Positions 6,948 through 14,966 of a stretch of 36,553 nt of DNA are shown in pieces. The notes beneath the pieces are model-generated. The model made no database searches. It was not told where the DNA came from and saw nothing but the letters and a program-made list of their open reading frames with translations. A program made the translations under genes and the position numbers. The stretch's first letter is position 1. Each line of letters begins with the position of its first letter. The stretch is taken from positions 1 to 36,553 of the forward strand of contig JAAVBX010000024.1 of assembly GCA_014802625.1 (NCBI GenBank), given 5' to 3'. The stretch is from a bacterium. GTDB lineage: Bacteria; Bacteroidota; Bacteroidia; Bacteroidales; Muribaculaceae.

Positions 6948-9503
6948 TTATCCGCATCGGGATGTGCCGCAATTCTTGCAAATGAGGCAACCCTCCTGAT
7001 ATATGAGTGACTCGGCGCCGCAGTTGGGACATTTCACTCCCTCGGCGCCGGTGCCGTTGGGTATATACTTCTTCAAGGCCCGCTCCACGCCATTCTTCCA
7101 CGTGTTGATACTGGTCGAATCAAGCTCCAGACCGCTCACGAGCTTCAGCACCTGGTCGATAGGCATACCGTAGCGCAACACGCCGGAGATGAGCTTAGCA
7201 TAATTCCAGAATTCCGGATTGAACTTCTCGCTCAGCCCCTCGATTGTCGTCTTGTAGCCACGCTTGTTGATAAATTGGAAGTCGTAGCGCTTACGCCCGT
7301 TCTCATCCACGGTCTTGATAATCTTGCCATGGTTGACAGATTTAGGACAGAATATGCCATCCTCATCGTCGGCAAGCCCGGTGAAAATCTCGTAGGGGAG
7401 ACCATCGACAAGGCCGATGAAAGCAATCCACTTCTCCTTGTTATTTTGGAAACGCACCACATCCGCCTCAAGTTCAATCGGCCGTTTCAGCAGATGCTCC
7501 GGATTGCGGATGATATTCTCACTGTGGTCATGATGATGCGCCTTCTTGTGATTCTTGGCAAGCGATTCGAGCACATTGTTGCGCGAACCGTCGCGATACA
7601 CGGTGCAGCCCTTGCAGCCGGCCTTCCACGCCTCCACATACAGCTCACCGACCATCTCCTCGCTGACATCGTTAGGAAGATTGATCGTGACGGAAATGGA
7701 ATGGTCCACCCATTTCTGTACGGCTCCCTGCATCCTTACCTTCTCCATCCAGTCGATTTCATTGGCCGATGCCTTGTGGTAAGGGGAGAGGGCCACGAGG
7801 TCTTCGATCTCCTGAGCCGTCATATTCTTCTTCGGCTCATGACCGTTCACGCGCATCCACTCGAGAAACTTATGGTGATAGACCACATATTCCTCGAATG
7901 CGTCGCCCACCTCGTCGATGAAATCGATCGTCACGTTGGCGTCATTCGGATTGACCTTGCGACGCCGTTTATAGATAGGGGAGAACACCGGCTCTATCCC
8001 CGACGATGTCTGTGTCATGAGCGATGTAGTCCCCGTCGGCGCGATTGTCAGGCAGGCAATGTTGCGGCGTCCATGTTTCTTCATATCCTCGTAGAGATCC
8101 GGGTCGGCCTCCTTGAGACGCAGGATATATGGATTATTCTTCTCGCGTTCCGAATCGTAAATCTCGAAGGCACCGCGGTCTTTTGCACATTCCACCGAGG
8201 CCCGGTAATAAGCCAGAGCGAGCTCGCGATGCACGCGCGTGGAGAAATCCGTGGCCTCGGCCGTGCCGTAGCGCAGCCCGAGTGCCGCCAGCATATCCCC
8301 CTCGCCGGTTGTGCCGCAGCCTGTGCGACGTCCCAGCAGAGTCTTGGCCCGTATCTTCTTCCATAGATTCAGCTCCGTCTGTTTCACTTCGGCCGTCTCA
8401 GGGTCAGACTCTATCTTGCTGATGATAAGATCGATTTTCTCCATCTCGAGATCGATGATATCATCCATCACCCGCTGCGCTATGCGCATATGACGGCGGA
8501 AAAGATCGAAATCAAACTCCGCCTCCGGGGTGAAGGGATTCTTCACATAACTGTAGAGATTCACGGCCACCAGGCGGCAGCTGTCGTAGGGGCAGAGCGG
8601 TATCTCGCCGCAGGGATTGGTCGAGATTGTCTGGAATCCCAGGTCAGCGTAGCAATCCGGCACCGACTCGCGTGTGATCGTATCCCAGAACAGAACTCCG
8701 GGTTCGGCGCTTCTCCATGCGTTATGCACGATTTTATTCCATAGCGATGTGGCATCGATCTCCTTCACCACCGCCGGATGCTCCGAATCTATAGGATATT
8801 GCTGGCGATAGGGGATACCCTCTACGGCTGCCTGCATGAAAGCGTCGTCGATGCGCACCGAGACATTGGCACCGGTCACCTTCCCCTCCTCCATTTTGGC
8901 ATCGATGAAATTCTCCGAATCGGGATGCTTTATGCTGACCGTCAGCATCAGCGCCCCTCGGCGGCCATCCTGCGCCACCTCACGGGTGGAATTGCTGTAT
9001 CGTTCCATGAAGGGGACGAGCCCTGTGGATGTCAGAGCTGAATTCTTTACCGGACTCCCCTTCGGACGGATATGCGACAGGTCGTGCCCCACGCCGCCAC
9101 GGCGCTTCATGAGCTGCACCTGCTCTTCATCAATCTTTATGATGCCGCCATATGAATCCGGTTTGCCGTCAAGACCGATTACGAAGCAGTTTGATAAGGA
9201 GCCGACCTGGAGATCATTGCCGATGCCGGCCATGGGGCTACCCTGCGGCACTATGTAGCGGAAGTCCTTGAGCACCTCGAAAATCTCCTCTTCCGACAGA
9301 GGATTAGGGTAGTTGTTCTCGATGCGCGCGAGTTCGCGCGCCAGCCGACGGTGCATGTCGTCGGGGGTGAGTTCGAAGATATGGCCGTCGGAATCCTTGA
9401 GGGCGTACTTGCTTGTCCAGACGCGGGCCGCGAGTTGGTCGCCACCGAAATAATCGAGCGATGCCTCGTAGGCCTGGTCGTAGGTATAATGCTGTTGTGC
9501 CAT
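6948..9503 (-). CDS. nrdJ: Adenosylcobalamin-dependent (class II) ribonucleotide reductase
   Basis: This 851-residue enzyme reduces ribonucleotides to deoxyribonucleotides with a B12-derived thiyl radical and is independent of oxygen. Signature elements: GSLSNCFVIG with redox Cys106; NPCGEIPLCPYDSC (residues 296-309) holding the radical-site Cys298 and Glu300; GRRTGCGTTGEGDMLAALGL; and the phosphate-binding CLTIAPTGTTSLM. A linker with a His cluster (HKKAHHHDHSENI) precedes the C-terminal region. The tail has four zinc-ribbon cysteines (CPNCG...CLICKNCG) and ends GTSRCG, as in class II enzymes with a mobile C-terminal reductant tail. The ATG at 9503 follows a leader of about 110 nt from a TAACTTTG box read on the minus strand at 9622-9629. 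Confidence 0.97.
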   Translation of the reverse strand: MAQQHYTYDQAYEASLDYFGGDQLAARVWTSKYALKDSDGHIFELTPDDMHRRLARELARIENNYPNPLSEEEIFEVLKDFRYIVPQGSPMAGIGNDLQVGSLSNCFVIGLDGKPDSYGGIIKIDEEQVQLMKRRGGVGHDLSHIRPKGSPVKNSALTSTGLVPFMERYSNSTREVAQDGRRGALMLTVSIKHPDSENFIDAKMEEGKVTGANVSVRIDDAFMQAAVEGIPYRQQYPIDSEHPAVVKEIDATSLWNKIVHNAWRSAEPGVLFWDTITRESVPDCYADLGFQTISTNPCGEIPLCPYDSCRLVAVNLYSYVKNPFTPEAEFDFDLFRRHMRIAQRVMDDIIDLEMEKIDLIISKIESDPETAEVKQTELNLWKKIRAKTLLGRRTGCGTTGEGDMLAALGLRYGTAEATDFSTRVHRELALAYYRASVECAKDRGAFEIYDSEREKNNPYILRLKEADPDLYEDMKKHGRRNIACLTIAPTGTTSLMTQTSSGIEPVFSPIYKRRRKVNPNDANVTIDFIDEVGDAFEEYVVYHHKFLEWMRVNGHEPKKNMTAQEIEDLVALSPYHKASANEIDWMEKVRMQGAVQKWVDHSISVTINLPNDVSEEMVGELYVEAWKAGCKGCTVYRDGSRNNVLESLAKNHKKAHHHDHSENIIRNPEHLLKRPIELEADVVRFQNNKEKWIAFIGLVDGLPYEIFTGLADDEDGIFCPKSVNHGKIIKTVDENGRKRYDFQFINKRGYKTTIEGLSEKFNPEFWNYAKLISGVLRYGMPIDQVLKLVSGLELDSTSINTWKNGVERALKKYIPNGTGAEGVKCPNCGAESLIYQEGCLICKNCGTSRCG

Positions 9504-9566
9504 TTGGTCAGCTATATGGAAAAATGCGTTTATAGGGTTATGTATGTCAGTTTCAAGCCATTGCCG

Positions 9567-9598
9567 CTCCTTCCCGGCGAGAAGCCGGCGAGAGGGAG
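9567..9598 (-). other. GC-rich stem-loop in the nrdJ leader
   Basis: CCGGC (9574-9578) pairs with GCCGG (9584-9588) over a 5-nt loop, and the outer CTCC (9567-9570) pairs with GGAG (9595-9598). It lies in the predicted 5' untranslated region of nrdJ. I do not see the conserved B12-box sequences of a cobalamin riboswitch, so I give only the hairpin. Confidence 0.4.
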
Positions 9599-9620
9599 GG
9601 TAATCCGCCGCGCGGACATC

Positions 9621-9651
9621 ACAAAGTTAACGAAAATTTTTCTAACTTTGT
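9621..9651. promoter_or_regulatory. Back-to-back -7 boxes for nrdJ (-) and nitroreductase (+)
   Basis: An inverted repeat CACAAAGTTA...TAACTTTGTG spans 9620-9652 with a 13-bp AT-rich centre. Each arm contains a perfect TAnnTTTG -7 box: 9622-9629 read on the minus strand toward nrdJ, and 9643-9650 read on the plus strand toward the gene at 9693. Neither has a convincing TTTG at -33, since each -33 region falls over the other promoter's -7 box. The two polymerases would compete for the same site. Confidence 0.6.
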
Positions 9652-9692
9652 GGTGATTTTAAATTTAAAAACTAAAAAAGAAGTTTATCGAT

Positions 9693-10430
9693 ATGGATAA
9701 GATTTATTTCAGCGGGCGCCGGAGTGTGCGCCGATTTCTCCCTGAACCCGTCAGCGACGCTATGCTGACCGAGATTCTTGAGCTGGCTGCTAAAGCGCCC
9801 ACCTGCGGCAACATGCAGTTATATTCCGTCGTCGTCACTCGCGATGAGGAGCGCAGAAAACAACTCGCCGCCCTTCATTTCAATCAGCCCGCTTCCACCG
9901 GTGCGCCCGTCCTGCTGACCATCTGCGCCGATTTCGCACGCTTCACCCGCTGGTGTGAGCTTAATCACGCCGATGCCGCCTACGATAACTTCCTCTCCTT
10001 CACATCCGCATTTGCCGATGCCATGATTCTCGCGCAGCAGATCACGACTATTGCTGAGATGCAGGGCCTCGGCACATGCTATCTCGGCACAGCCATCTAT
10101 AACGCCCCCGAGATATCCGCTCTGCTCAAGCTCCCACGCATGTGTATGCCTGTAGCCTGCCTCGCCATCGGTTGGCCCGACGGCGAAGGGGTGGCCACGG
10201 AGCGTCTTCCCCTGCGGGCTTGGGTGCATGAGGAGGAATACCGCGCCGACTCCGACGAAGAGATTCTCGACCTTTATAAAGTGAAGGATGAATTCCCCGG
10301 CAACGCCGCTTTCCCGGCCGAGAATGGCAAGGATAATCTGGCTCAGGTCTTCGCCGAGGTGCGCTATCCGCGCGCCATGAATGAGGAATTCTCGCGCAAG
10401 CTGCTTGAATGGTTGCGATTCGAGCATTGA
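9693..10430 (+). CDS. Nitroreductase-family FMN oxidoreductase (NfsA/NfrA-like)
   Basis: This 245-residue protein of the NAD(P)H:FMN nitroreductase superfamily opens with the FMN-phosphate motif FSGRRSVRRFLPEPV, followed by ELAAKAPTCGNMQLYSVVVT, typical of the NfsA/NfrA/FRP branch. Later MQGLGTCYLGTAIYNAPEISALL and MPVACLAIGWPDG form the family core and dimer contacts. The C-terminal extension (about 190-245) is usual for the NfsA type and contributes to the active site. Expected activity is two-electron reduction of flavin, nitro or quinone compounds in the cytoplasm; the natural substrate is unknown. It is divergent from nrdJ and shares a compact promoter region with it. Confidence 0.88.
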   Translation: MDKIYFSGRRSVRRFLPEPVSDAMLTEILELAAKAPTCGNMQLYSVVVTRDEERRKQLAALHFNQPASTGAPVLLTICADFARFTRWCELNHADAAYDNFLSFTSAFADAMILAQQITTIAEMQGLGTCYLGTAIYNAPEISALLKLPRMCMPVACLAIGWPDGEGVATERLPLRAWVHEEEYRADSDEEILDLYKVKDEFPGNAAFPAENGKDNLAQVFAEVRYPRAMNEEFSRKLLEWLRFEH

Positions 10431-10445
10431 AATGAAGACGTTAGT

Positions 10446-10483
10446 ATATCGTTTTGAACAGCTGCCTAAGTAGCTATAAATAA
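10446..10483. repeat. Degenerate copy of the dispersed tatatcgtttt...gaacagct repeat
   Basis: tatatcgttttgaacagct here matches the right arm of the MITE-like element at 35460-35554, except that five bases (aattt) are missing. It is followed by aagtagct, which resembles the outer end of the same arm. This is a weak, short match. Confidence 0.3.
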
Positions 10484-10489
10484 TAAGGC

Positions 10490-10526
10490 CAACGGCCTCG
10501 GTTGATGGTGTCAACTGAGGCCGTTG
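10490..10526. terminator. Strong bidirectional terminator between nitroreductase and AraC genes
   Basis: CAACGGCCTC (10490-10499) and GTTGA (10501-10505) pair with TCAAC (10511-10515) and GAGGCCGTTG (10517-10526) around a 5-nt loop, with one mismatch. The minus side runs into CCTTATTATTTA, and the plus side into gatattcttt. The stem includes the stop codon of the AraC gene. Confidence 0.85.
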
Positions 10527-11383
10527 CGATATTCTTTCGGGGTCATCCCCGTAGCTTTCTTGAAGTATTTGCCGAAGAACGACTGCGATGGAAAATGAAG
10601 CTCATCCGCTATCTGCTGGATATTGAGGTTTGACGACCTCAGCATCACTTTCGCCTCAAGAATGATATATCGGTTGATCCAATCCACCGGCGATGCCCCC
10701 GTCTGCGACTTTATCGTGCGCGAGAGATGTTTTGGGGAAATCTCAAGTTTACCGGCGTAGAATTCCAGGAATCTCTCGGTGCGGAAATGCTTCTGCACGA
10801 GTTGGATAAACCTGTCCGTGGTTCGGTTCTGCACAGATGGTGCGATCTCCCGGCGGAATTTCTCGTAGTATTTCGACGAGTACCTGAAAAAGTAGGATGC
10901 CAGGGTGAACAATGCCGTCTCGAATGGAAACAGCAGCGTGCTGTCAGTCGACAATGCCTGTATATCATCATAAAGACGCGCGAGCGCCACTACGTCATTC
11001 TCATCTATTTCCACCACCGGATGGGTGTGAATCACCGTGAAAATCGAGGAATCTTTCATTAGTCCCACCAAGGCGTCGGTCATGCGTCTCGACAGCACCG
11101 CGAATGATGCGTCGAAATCATCCGAGATCTCGCGTGGCAGAACGATGTCGCCGGCGTTGATGTTGACGATGCAGGGCCCCTGAATCTTATGTGTCAGAAG
11201 GTTGATGTCGGCCTCGGCGCTTCCCTGATGTATGAAAATCGATGTGAAAGCCGAGAATTTCACGGGGTTCACGACCGTGCGCACCATTCCCGCAGCCACA
11301 TGCTGAAGGCTCCATAGGTCATATTCAAGAATATCGCTGACCTTTTTCGGGAGCTGTATGTCATCGTAGTTTATCTGTTCCAT
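10511..11383 (-). CDS. AraC-family transcriptional regulator
   Basis: This 290-residue regulator has a cupin-like sensing half at about 1-150 (FTSIFIHQGSAEADINLLTHKIQGPCIVNINAGDIVLP). The double-HTH AraC DNA-binding domain occupies about 190-290: FYAGKLEISPKHLSRTIKSQTG is helix pair 1 and NIQQIADELHFPSQSFFGKYFKKATGMTPKEYR is helix pair 2. It lies 36 bp downstream of the EamA exporter on the same strand, so the two may be co-transcribed and the regulator may control that exporter. This is inferred from position only. The inducer is unknown. Confidence 0.92.
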   Translation of the reverse strand: MEQINYDDIQLPKKVSDILEYDLWSLQHVAAGMVRTVVNPVKFSAFTSIFIHQGSAEADINLLTHKIQGPCIVNINAGDIVLPREISDDFDASFAVLSRRMTDALVGLMKDSSIFTVIHTHPVVEIDENDVVALARLYDDIQALSTDSTLLFPFETALFTLASYFFRYSSKYYEKFRREIAPSVQNRTTDRFIQLVQKHFRTERFLEFYAGKLEISPKHLSRTIKSQTGASPVDWINRYIILEAKVMLRSSNLNIQQIADELHFPSQSFFGKYFKKATGMTPKEYRNGLS

Positions 11384-11419
11384 AGGGAATGGCGGTGCGT
11401 GTTTCCGGAATGTTGATAT

Positions 11420-12370
11420 TTATACTCTGCGCATCTGCCTGTGGCGCGGAGACAGTTTCAGCTTGTCGGCTATGATGAGACCTCCGATGATGAGAGCGCA
11501 GCCCAGATAGCCGAGCGGGAAAATCTTCTCTCCCAGCACGAAATATGCCGCCACCATCGTCACCAGGGGCTGCAGATACAGATAGTTGTTGGTAGCCACA
11601 GGCCCGAGCACCTTCATCACCTCATTCCATATTAGATAAGCCAGCAGCGAGCAGAAAATCACGAGGAAGAGGAAATTCAATCCGAACTCCGGATGGGAGA
11701 AATCGAAGAGGCGGGCGATATGATATGCCCCTCCGGTGGCCGACTGCTGCCAGAAAAGAATCGGCAACGCCGTGATGACGCCGTAGAAGAAGAGCTTGCG
11801 GGTGATGAAAAGACCTGAGTACAACGGTATCAGGCGTTTCACGGCAATAGAATATATTGCCCAGCTGAGTGAGGCCGACAATGCCAGAAGATCACCCGTG
11901 GGCTTGATGACGAAGCCTTCGCCATTGCTGAATATGACGCATGCTACACCCGCGAAGGCCACCACCGAACCGATCACGACTCCTGCACCTACCTTGGCGC
12001 GGAATACGAGTGCCATAATGGCGGCGGTGAAGAGGGGTGAAATCGAACCCAACAGCGATACGTTGGCCGTGCTCGTATTCTGAAGGGCATAGTTCTCGGT
12101 TATGAAGTAGAGCGATCCGGCGCATACGCCGCAAAGCATGAAGAGACATTCGTCGCGCCAGTCGTTGGAGAGGATTTTCCGGAATGTGAAGAGCAATAGC
12201 AACAGATAGGCCAGCGCGAATCGATAGACATACATTTCTGTCGGGGTGAAACCTCCGTCGATCATCAGCACCTTGGTGCAGAGAAACGAGGCGCCCCATG
12301 CCGAGGCCGTTAGGAAGGCGCCGAGGTGGGCGATCGCCTTTATATAGTTTGACTTTATGGGGGAAGCCAT
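11420..12370 (-). CDS. EamA/DMT-family inner-membrane transporter
   Basis: This 316-residue protein has about ten hydrophobic segments arranged as two EamA repeats. The first starts LGAFLTASAWGASFLCTKVLM and the second WAIYSIAVKRLI, and the helices VAFAGVACVIFSNGEGF and LGYLGCALIIGGLIIADKL end the two halves. These proteins of the drug/metabolite transporter superfamily usually export amino acids or related metabolites; the substrate cannot be read from sequence. The tail LSPRHRQMRRV is positively charged and probably cytoplasmic. It is followed closely by the AraC regulator. Upstream, 12371-12545 separates it from the DUF1015 gene. Confidence 0.9.
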   Translation of the reverse strand: MASPIKSNYIKAIAHLGAFLTASAWGASFLCTKVLMIDGGFTPTEMYVYRFALAYLLLLLFTFRKILSNDWRDECLFMLCGVCAGSLYFITENYALQNTSTANVSLLGSISPLFTAAIMALVFRAKVGAGVVIGSVVAFAGVACVIFSNGEGFVIKPTGDLLALSASLSWAIYSIAVKRLIPLYSGLFITRKLFFYGVITALPILFWQQSATGGAYHIARLFDFSHPEFGLNFLFLVIFCSLLAYLIWNEVMKVLGPVATNNYLYLQPLVTMVAAYFVLGEKIFPLGYLGCALIIGGLIIADKLKLSPRHRQMRRV

Positions 12371-12472
12371 GGGATTTTCGTTTTATGCCGGGAGAGACAG
12401 GGATTACAAAGAGGGGGAAATTATGAAGGGGGGGAGAGGGGTCGCTATTTTAGAGAGAGGCGCGATACATTG

Positions 12473-12525
12473 CCGAAAGGAGGGTGCGGTATTCGGGGGA
12501 GACCGGAGCCGCACCCCCCTTTCGG
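12473..12525. terminator. Long GC-rich hairpin downstream of the DUF1015 gene
   Basis: ccgaaagg-agggtgcgg (12473-12489) pairs with ccgcaccc-ccctttcgg (12509-12525), a 17-bp stem with one G-T or mismatched position and a loop of about 19 nt. It follows the DUF1015 stop by about 20 nt on the minus strand. It lacks a good U-run on either side, so it may be a processing or stability hairpin and not a classical terminator. The rest of 12371-12545 is purine-rich and shows no gene. Confidence 0.55.
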
Positions 12526-12545
12526 TTGGTGTATTGTCAGGGAAA

Positions 12546-13790
12546 TCAGTCAAGTTTATGGATTACGAGACCCGAGCGCAGTTTGGGCTCGAACCAAGTG
12601 GTCTTCGGAGGCATGATGTTGCCGGTGTCGGCGATGTTGATGAGCTGGTCCATCGTGACGGGATAGAGAGCCAGAGCCATCTTCATCTCGCCGGAATCCA
12701 CGCGGCGTTTGAGCTCGCCGAGACCACGGATACCGCCGACGAAATCGATGCGCTTGTCGGAGCGAAGGTCGGTGATGCCCAGGATGTCGCGCAGGATAAG
12801 ATCGGAGCTTACCGTAACGTCGAGCACGCCGATAGGATCCTGATCATTATATGTGCCCTCCTTGGCTGTCAGCGAATACCATTTGCCGCCGAGATAGAGT
12901 GAGAAGTTGTGGAGGCCGGCAGGCTGATAGATCTCCTCGCCCTTCTCCTCCACCACGAAGTTCTCTGCCAGACGATCCAGGAATTCCTGCTCTGTCAGAC
13001 CGTTCAGGTCGCGGACAACGCGGTTGTAGTCGATAATCTTGAGGTGGGATGCGGGGAATGCAACGGCCATGAAGTAGTTGTATTCCTCGTCGCCCTTGTG
13101 CTCGGGATTGTTCTGTGCCTTCTCGGCGCCCACGAGAGCGGCTGCCGCAGAGCGGTGATGGCCGTCGGCGATGTAGAGATTGGGAATCTTGTCGAATTCC
13201 TCGGAGATGCGCTTGATCATGTCATCATCCTCGATTACCCAGAGGGTATGGCCGAATCCGTCGGGAGCCACGAAGTCATATTCCGGTTCGCCGGCGGTCA
13301 CTGTGCGGATAATCTCCTCAAGACCCTCATTGTCGGGGAACGCGAAGAAGACCGGCTCGATGTTGGCGTTGTTGACGCGCACGTGTTTCATACGGTCCTC
13401 CTCCTTGTCGCGGCGGGTGAGCTCATGCTTTTTGATGCGCCCCTCCATGTAATCGTTGACCCATGCGGCCACCACGAAGCCATACTGTGTGCGGCCATCC
13501 ATTGTCTGAGCGTAGATATAATATTTCTCCTTGTCGTCTTCCACGAGCCAGCCCTGTTTTTGGAAGTTGTGGAAGTTCTCGACTGCACGGTCATAGACCT
13601 TCGGGTCATGCTCGTCTGTGCCGGGTTCGAAGTCGATTTCGGGTTTGATGATGTGATAGAGCGACATGTCGTTGCCCTCGGCCTCTTTGCGGGCCTCATC
13701 GGAATTGAGTACGTCATAGGGGCGTGAAGCCACCTGCTCTACGAGATGTTTCGGAGGACGCACCCCCTTGAAAGGCTTAACTTTTGCCAT
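12546..13790 (-). CDS. DUF1015 family protein, function unknown
   Basis: This 414-residue protein opens MAKVKPFKGVRPPKHLVEQVASRPYDVLNSDEA, the characteristic DUF1015 start (PF..RP.......V..pPYDv). It contains the family's conserved YIADGHHRSAAAA motif near residue 207, followed by NYFMAVAFPASHLKIIDYNRVVRD. The conserved HH.R and Asp/Glu residues suggest an enzyme active site, but the biochemical role is not established and I do not assign one. No signal peptide or membrane segment is visible, so it is cytoplasmic. It sits 76 bp downstream of the Fur-family gene on the same strand. I see no TAnnTTTG promoter between them, so read-through from fur is possible. Confidence 0.9.
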   Translation of the reverse strand: MAKVKPFKGVRPPKHLVEQVASRPYDVLNSDEARKEAEGNDMSLYHIIKPEIDFEPGTDEHDPKVYDRAVENFHNFQKQGWLVEDDKEKYYIYAQTMDGRTQYGFVVAAWVNDYMEGRIKKHELTRRDKEEDRMKHVRVNNANIEPVFFAFPDNEGLEEIIRTVTAGEPEYDFVAPDGFGHTLWVIEDDDMIKRISEEFDKIPNLYIADGHHRSAAAALVGAEKAQNNPEHKGDEEYNYFMAVAFPASHLKIIDYNRVVRDLNGLTEQEFLDRLAENFVVEEKGEEIYQPAGLHNFSLYLGGKWYSLTAKEGTYNDQDPIGVLDVTVSSDLILRDILGITDLRSDKRIDFVGGIRGLGELKRRVDSGEMKMALALYPVTMDQLINIADTGNIMPPKTTWFEPKLRSGLVIHKLD

Positions 13791-13866
13791 GGTGTAGGTT
13801 AGATTTTCAGGTTATGTTTTTTCAGGTAATTTTTATGTTTGAAAAGTCGGAAGAGCCGGGCTGCTT

Positions 13867-14313
13867 CTAACTTTTACGGTAACATTCGTCGCATATGCCG
13901 TAGACGATTGTCGAGGAGTATTCGGGATGGAATTCGTCGTAGGCATCCGTCAGCAGACGCGCGGTCAGGTCAGGCTCGTCAACCTCCCGGATTTTACCGC
14001 AGCGACGGCAGACGAGATGCAGATGCGAACCCCGCGCCACCTCGTAGCGGGCCTGGTTCGTGGCGAAGATATGACGGTTCAGAATCCCCGCCTGACAGAG
14101 TAGCTCCAGTGTGTTGTAGACCGTCGCTTTGCTGACATGATATCCCGCCCCCTCCATCGCGTTATAAAGTTGATCCACGCCGAAATGAGCCGAGAGCTCC
14201 ACCGCCTTCTCAAGGATGGCGTAGCGTTCCGGCGTCTTGCGCATATGGTTGGCTTGCATGAACTCAGTCAGCTGATTGCGCAGAAGTTGTATTTCGGATC
14301 GTTGGGTCTGCAT
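13867..14313 (-). CDS. Fur-family metalloregulator
   Basis: Start chosen at the ATG at 14313 (MQTQRSEIQLLRNQL), giving 148 residues. A longer frame from 14367 would begin inside the -33 box of the promoter at 14337-14368. The winged-helix domain (about 20-95) contains MRKTPERYAILEKAVELSAHFGVDQLYNAM and VSKATVYNTLELLCQAGIL, the Fur recognition-helix signature. The dimerisation domain has HLHLVCRRCGKI and the second CxxC pair YGICDECYRKS, a structural Zn(Cys)4 site. It could be Fur, PerR or Zur; the sensing residues do not let me choose. It is transcribed from its own promoter. Confidence 0.93.
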   Translation of the reverse strand: MQTQRSEIQLLRNQLTEFMQANHMRKTPERYAILEKAVELSAHFGVDQLYNAMEGAGYHVSKATVYNTLELLCQAGILNRHIFATNQARYEVARGSHLHLVCRRCGKIREVDEPDLTARLLTDAYDEFHPEYSSTIVYGICDECYRKS

Positions 14314-14336
14314 TTCTGTTCTTCGTATTGTAAGTG

Positions 14337-14368
14337 CAAAGATAGCACTGAGTTTCCGAATATGCAAA
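14337..14368 (-). promoter_or_regulatory. Promoter of the Fur-family gene
   Basis: On the minus strand TTTG (14365-14368), an exact 20-bp gap, and TATCTTTG (14337-14344) match the consensus. Transcription would begin near 14331, about 18 nt before the ATG at 14313, which fixes the start codon. Confidence 0.8.
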
Positions 14369-14400
14369 TTTTAAGCTTACAAAAAGTCAGTGGCTGCCGT

Positions 14401-14444
14401 AAAAAGGATAGCGGCCTCGCGCTGTTTGCCGCGTGGCCGCTATC
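14401..14444 (-). terminator. Rho-independent terminator of the lysozyme-like gene
   Basis: On the minus strand GATAGCGGCC-a-CGCG pairs with CGCG-a-GGCCGCTATC (14407-14444) over an 8-nt loop. The stem is followed by CTTTTTA (complement of 14400-14406). It ends about 30 nt downstream of the stop at 14475 and insulates the Fur-family promoter. Confidence 0.88.
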
Positions 14445-14474
14445 TTAAGCGTTGCCTCCCGATGAGGTCTCGTG

Positions 14475-14966
14475 TCAGTGTTTGAAGAGTGCCTTGAATT
14501 CCTCTATGCGTCTGGCGCGTATCTGCTTGTGTACACGCCCTTTATATCTGCACATTGATTCGAAGGCCTCTCGGATGTTTCGGTTGCCGTCTTTCAGAAG
14601 TCTGACAACCGAGGATCTGTTGACTCGTCCCGGCCCGACATTGTAGGCCAAAACTCCCAGCAAGAGCGAGTCTTTGCCGTATGATTTGTAGAGGTCGGCA
14701 AATTTTTTCAGATCCTTGCGGAGCAGGGCATCAGCCTGCTTCTCCGTTAATTTCTGTCCTTTTTTGTAGTGCTCTCCCGGCTGCACCATATGACCGTAGC
14801 CTATGAGTGGCCAGTGGCATGGGGAGTGAAGCGTCTCATACTTCTTGATGAGCTGCACCGCTTGTTCAAACTCGTGTTCAGTATAGCTGACACCTGTCGT
14901 TGCGTTCGCATAGGAACCGAACATCGCGGCGATCGCGATCATCATTGATACAATAAACTTTCTCAT
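14475..14966 (-). CDS. Exported lysozyme-like (GH24-related) muramidase
   Basis: This 163-residue protein has a signal peptide at about 1-22 (MRKFIVSMMIAIAAMFGSYANA). The mature part resembles T4/phage-type lysozyme (GH24): LIKKYETLHSPCHWPLIGYGHMV near 39-61 corresponds to the EGxxLxAYxDxxGxxTIGYGH active-site segment. LTEKQADALLRKDLKKF and VLAYNVGPGRVNRSSVVRLLKDGN match the later helices. Glu44 is in the position of the catalytic Glu, but the Asp and the Thr before IGYGH are not conserved (Leu54 replaces Thr) and the loop is shortened. Activity is therefore plausible but unproven. It would act on periplasmic peptidoglycan. It is preceded by a leader of about 400 nt and followed by a strong terminator. 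Confidence 0.82.
   Translation of the reverse strand: MRKFIVSMMIAIAAMFGSYANATTGVSYTEHEFEQAVQLIKKYETLHSPCHWPLIGYGHMVQPGEHYKKGQKLTEKQADALLRKDLKKFADLYKSYGKDSLLLGVLAYNVGPGRVNRSSVVRLLKDGNRNIREAFESMCRYKGRVHKQIRARRIEEFKALFKH

Noticed and set aside
7275-8366. A 363-codon plus-strand open frame opposite nrdJ.
   Set aside because: It mirrors the conserved nrdJ coding sequence and has no motif or ribosome-binding context of its own.
9504-9620. Possible cobalamin riboswitch before the B12-dependent nrdJ.
   Set aside because: The leader is only about 110 nt and I could not find the conserved B12-box or the expected core. Only a simple GC hairpin is visible.
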